DNA of 64,000 nt from Shewanella canadensis (GTDB taxonomy: Bacteria > Pseudomonadota > Gammaproteobacteria > Enterobacterales > Shewanellaceae). The notes under the pieces were generated by a model. The model worked only from the letters and a program-made list of their open reading frames with translations. It did no database searches and was not told where the DNA came from. The stretch is from assembly GCF_003966225.1 (NCBI RefSeq), contig NZ_RXNU01000012.1:93271-157270 (forward strand), read 5' to 3'. The position numbers were made by a program, and so were the translations under genes. Of the stretch, positions 61,601 through 64,000 are shown piece by piece (within the stretch, counting starts at the first letter, position 1; every line of letters begins with the position of its first letter).

Positions 61601-61758
61601 CAGTGGTCTTCTTCGGCATGGCATTTGCGACCTTTGTTACTCTTTTGGTTATTCCGGCCATGTATCGACTGATATCGGGTGCAACTCACTCACCGGGCTT
61701 CGTCGAAGATAAGCTTAACAGCGCGTTAGAGGCTCAAAGATTAGCCGAGATGAAGTAA
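58651..61758 (+). CDS. RND efflux pump (second system)
   Basis: 1035 residues. Starts MLISDISVKRPVVAIVLSLLL; TM4 GLVVDDAIVVVENIFHHIE has the Asp pair and TM10 GMVTKNGILIVEFANQL the Lys, so the proton relay is intact. Large loops 1 and 2 as in AcrB, C-terminus short. Only about a third identical to the first pump by eye, so an old divergence, similar to the VexD/MexK-like branch. Probably exports bile salts, detergents or antibiotics. Overlaps the adaptor gene by one base. Confidence 0.92.
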   Translation: MLISDISVKRPVVAIVLSLLLCVFGAVAFSKLAVREMPDVENPVVTVMTTYEGASATIMESQITTALEDELTGISGIDEITSVTRNGMSRITITFDLDWDLTEGVSDVRDAVARAQRRLPDEANDPIVSKDNGSGEPSVYINLSSSVMDRTQLTDYAQRVLEDRFSLITGVSSVSISGGLYKVMYVQLKPELMAGRNVTTADIIASLKKENVETPGGEVRNDTTVMTVRTARLYYHPEDFDYLVVRTASDGTPVYLKEVASVFVGAENENSTFKSDGVPNLSLGIIAQSDANPLEVAKAAHKEVERIQQFLPKGTQLVVDYDSTVFIDRSITEVYNTLFITGGLVVLVLYIFIGQARATLIPAVTVPVSLISAFIAANFFGFSINLLTLMALILSIGLVVDDAIVVVENIFHHIERGEEPLLAAYKGTREVGFAVVATTAVLVMVFLPISFMEGMVGRLFTEFSVMLAMSVIFSSIVALTLTPVLGSKILKANVKPNRFNLWIEGIFSKLERVYRVLVAKAVRFRFAAPVVILLCIIGSGVLMQSVPSQLAPQEDRGVIFAFVKGAEGTSYNRMTANMDIVEQRLMPLLGQGVIKSFSVQAPAFGGRAGDQTGFVIMQLEDWEERDINAQQALGVVSKALLGIPDVMVRPMLPGFRGQSSEPVQFVIGGSDYKELFKWAEVLQEEAIHSPMLEGADLDYAETTPELVVSVDRDRAAELGISVSEVSETLEVMLGGRSETTFVERGEEYDVYLRGDEDSFNSMADLSQIYMRSAKGELITLDSITHIEEVASAHKLSHTNKHKSITLKANLGEGYTLGEALDFLDATAIEILPSDISVSYTGESKDFKENQSSVLMVFGLALLVAYLVLAAQFESFINPMVVMFTVPMGVFGGFLGLFLTGQGLNIYSQIGMIMLIGMVTKNGILIVEFANQLRDRGIELEQAIIDASARRLRPILMTAFTTLIGAVPLIMSTGAGSESRIAVGTVVFFGMAFATFVTLLVIPAMYRLISGATHSPGFVEDKLNSALEAQRLAEMK

Positions 61759-61789
61759 GCTAGTATCTAGTATCTAGTAACTTAAAACT

Positions 61790-61820
61790 AAACCTTAATA
61801 ATTAACATTATTGAGGTTTT
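61790..61820 (+). terminator. probable terminator of the second RND operon
   Basis: AAACCT-AATAAT / ATTATT-AGGTTT with small bulges, followed by TTCTTTT. A 7-bp repeat TAGTATC (three copies) lies between it and the stop codon. Confidence 0.7.
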
Positions 61821-62006
61821 TCTTTTAGGGAGATAGGCTTCTTTCACTAAGCCAGATGTTCATTACAGGAGTTCTACCGGAAGTATTAGTTCATATCATC
61901 CTCTTCAAGATCACCGATTTATCGAATATAGATATTCAACCAAACTCTCGAATGTTAATTTACTCCTGCCCCCTGTGTCAGGATAGTTATCATCGGAGTG
62001 ATTTAA

Positions 62007-62405
62007 ATGGATTTTGAACGTGCAAAGGCTTATCTGTTATCGAAGCCGCAAACTGAGTTGGATTTCCCATTCGGGGAAGGGGTTTATGTCTTTAAGGTCA
62101 AAGGTAAGATGTTTGCGACTCTCTCTGTCGGCAAGATGGGCAAAGAAGCTGAAACTAAGCCAGCTTCAGAGCTGCCTAGCTGGTGGATGAACTTAAAGTG
62201 CGATCCCGATGAGGCGGCGATACTCAGAGACATCTTTCCCTCGGTGATCCCCGGGTACCATATGAACAAGTCGCTGTGGAATACCGTTATTCTCGATGGC
62301 TCAATCCCACAAGGTGAAATTGAACGCATGATAGATAACTCATTTCTCTTGGTTGTGGCTAAGATGACCAAGAAAGATCAGCAATTCATTGGAGTGCAAA
62401 TTTAA
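62007..62405 (+). CDS. MmcQ/YjbR family protein
   Basis: 132 residues of the CyaY-like fold: MDFERAKAYLLSKPQTELDFPFGEGVYVFKVKGKMFATL, WWMNLKCDPDEAAILRD, IPGYHMNKSLWNTVIL and IDNSFLLVVAKM are the classic family motifs. Double-stranded DNA binding has been proposed for the family, but the role is not known. GGAG stands 11 bases before the ATG. Convergent with the next gene. Confidence 0.9.
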   Translation: MDFERAKAYLLSKPQTELDFPFGEGVYVFKVKGKMFATLSVGKMGKEAETKPASELPSWWMNLKCDPDEAAILRDIFPSVIPGYHMNKSLWNTVILDGSIPQGEIERMIDNSFLLVVAKMTKKDQQFIGVQI

Positions 62406-62487
62406 CTGCCCCGCACAGAACGATTACAACTGTATTTCTATTTAGTTATAACCGAACTTAGCCTATTGCTCGTTATATAGAAAAGCG

Positions 62488-63873
62488 TTATAAAGCCGTC
62501 ACAAAGCGATCAACCGATGAATATATTGCATCCGCGACTTTAGGATCTTTCACTATATCGTTCCAACGTGGTTTTCCTTCACAGAACAGTGCAGGCTGCA
62601 TGTTTGATTTCCTTCGATACAGATTAAGGTCTCTAATATCTGAATTTGAAATACTCTCACACTCAACAACAGGAACTGAATTCAATGCAACAGTAAACTC
62701 ATCAAATTGTTTTGTTCTTGATAATAAATCCAATTTAAGTAGGTGTTTTTTAAAAGAGTTTGAAGTTGATATCGCCTCGAATGAAGAGAGCTCTTTCGCT
62801 GCTGCATCATAATCCTGCAATTCGAAATAAGCCTTAACAAGCGTAATATAAAATTTCTCTTCTGTAACTGGGTAAGATATGTGTTCTTTTAACAATTTAG
62901 CTTCTTTTACTAAGCTTTTTATGCCATTAAAGTCACCTGAATTTGTTAAGTGACGTAGCTTAGAAAGCAATGACATAATGTAAAAATTACTATTGGGGCC
63001 TTGATATTTTTTATAAAATGCCATTGATTTATCACAAGCGTCAACACCTAATTCTAATTCCGATGAATAAATTTCATCTACATTAGCCGAGTTACTACAT
63101 AACGCATAAGTAAAGTAAGCTGCATGGCCTAAATTATTCTTCTGTCGATAGTATTCAATTAGTGTTGAAAGATGGTTTAAATATAGGTCTTGGCGGTTAA
63201 ACTTATTGGCAAACACCGTAAACTGTAAATAGTAATTGAGTGCATTTTCACCATAGTTAGGCAAATCACTATAAACATTGCTCATTATATTATATGAGTC
63301 TTCCAGCTTATTGTTTTTTATCGACTCTGTGAGCTCGATAATAAAGTAGTTTGTCTGATATGATGGGGGCATAGCATTAGCATCTATACTATTATAAATA
63401 TCGCTAATACTAGCGGGAAGCGGGAAACTATTAATTACTGATGTCTGCTTAGACAATATAGCTAATACATATACTGATGGGTGGTCACTATCTAGCAGAG
63501 ATTGGAGTAATTGAGCATTTTTAACCAATCTATCACTGATATTATTCGCCGACTGTTTTCCCTGTATATTTGACATTAGATACCAGTCATGCAAAAGACT
63601 AACCCACCTCTTAGAAGATATGTCAGAAATATTGCTCTCCACTAACTCCAGCAACTTTTCAATACCACTTAATTGATCTGCTTTACTGATATTAGACATC
63701 GCTATTAATCTAATATGCTCCAACAGGACCTCTTGATTTCTATTGACTGGATCGAGGTTGGAAGTAAGCAAACCAAACAACTTTTGCAACTCTACATTTG
63801 AAATTGTAGTCGTGCCAATTTCCCAATCGATAAGAGAGAAAAGTCGGTTGTCAGATAAGTCAGTAAGCTTCAA
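62488..63873 (-). pseudogene. TPR-like helical protein, 5' end cut by an insertion element
   Basis: 461 codons remain, open from the IS boundary at 63873. The first in-frame start is TTG at that very base, and the frame runs on without ATG into the IS-like sequence up to a stop near 63964, so the true N-terminus is probably lost. The product is an all-helical repeat protein (for example NLGHAAYFTYALCSNSANVD and VKAYFELQDYDAAAKELSSFEAI), like the C-terminal solenoid of multi-domain regulators; family not recognised. The DNA is richer in A+T than the neighbours, suggesting acquired DNA. Confidence 0.6.
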
Positions 63874-64000
63874 TGTTAATTTGCAGGTAAAACTGATCCA
63901 CGATTTGCATCTAAAAGTGATCCACCCAATTGGTGTTATATGACCATAATCATGGTCTATTTTCTAGCCTTTTTCTCCTTTGATTTTTTAGTTGATTCTT
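63874..64000. mobile_element. IS21-like element end (partial)
   Basis: Two 22-bp-spaced direct repeats, TTGCAGGTAAAACTGATCCAC and TTGCATCTAAAAGTGATCCAC, begin just inside TGTTAA at 63874. Multiple AA(C/G)TGATCCAC repeats at the ends are typical of IS21-family elements, where the transposase binds them. The element continues beyond the window. Confidence 0.6.
63964..64000 (-). CDS. possible transposase C-terminus (partial)
   Basis: A minus-strand frame ends ESTKKSKEKKARK-stop at 63964. The lysine-rich tail and its position near an IS end fit the end of a transposition protein, but only 12 codons are in the window. Confidence 0.3.

Overview
The window looks like chromosome of a marine gammaproteobacterium, most likely a Shewanella. 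This rests on gene content and protein character (rdgC, porin, phoB, phoR and pstS side by side; xni next to ppnN; a DUF3192 protein; many signal peptides and TolC-type efflux parts), not on a database search. There are no rRNA or tRNA genes. Most of the window is ordinary core genome, but the intergenic space is unusually rich in short repeats and partial gene duplications.

Layout. 0-5 kb: the first codons of an NAD-isocitrate dehydrogenase (minus), a secreted S9 peptidase, a MarC-type membrane protein followed by a decayed second copy of its own 3' end, an isoprenylcysteine methyltransferase-like protein and a GNAT. 5.5-17 kb: a B12-binding radical SAM protein, DUF3192, xni, ppnN, a coiled-coil diguanylate cyclase, a TPR protein with a degenerate GGDEF domain, and an M61 peptidase. 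17-23 kb: rdgC, then the phosphate block porin-phoB-phoR-pstS, with a Pho-box array before pstS and a second copy of the phoR 3' end. 23-28 kb: three plus two stand-alone small-RNA units (minus strand), a mini M9 collagenase, an M1 aminopeptidase and a glutathione peroxidase. 28-33 kb: YfaZ-like protein, a 7TM GGDEF protein with a broken signature, and a complete IS3-family element with a 4-bp target duplication. 33-40 kb: DUF924-like protein, a LysR/PACE efflux pair, an OmpA-like protein, mscS followed by an array of hairpins with covarying stems, a TRIC-type channel and threonine aldolase. 40-46 kb: two tandem alkaline phosphatases, a repeat-containing lipoprotein and type II NADH dehydrogenase. 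46-64 kb: two RND efflux operons (the first with duplicated start regions forming two overlapping upstream ORFs), a cold-shock protein, an iron alcohol dehydrogenase, a second porin, small enzymes, and an IS21-like end that cuts a TPR-like gene.

Functional links. PhoB/PhoR sense phosphate and probably drive pstS; the alkaline phosphatases would release phosphate, although no convincing Pho box was seen before them. The two RND systems, the PACE protein and the porins shape envelope permeability. The most interesting element is a family of five small transcription units. Four have a promoter of sigma-E type (TGAACTT, exactly 16 bp, then TCTGA or TCAAA) and the fifth a weaker version at the same spacing. 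All five end in an intrinsic terminator, carry a hairpin with a CUAGCG loop on a variable stem, and contain a shared stretch complementary to a ribosome-binding site plus AUGAUG start. These have the design of envelope-stress regulatory RNAs, and one plausible target, the porin gene near 18.2 kb, lies in the same window.
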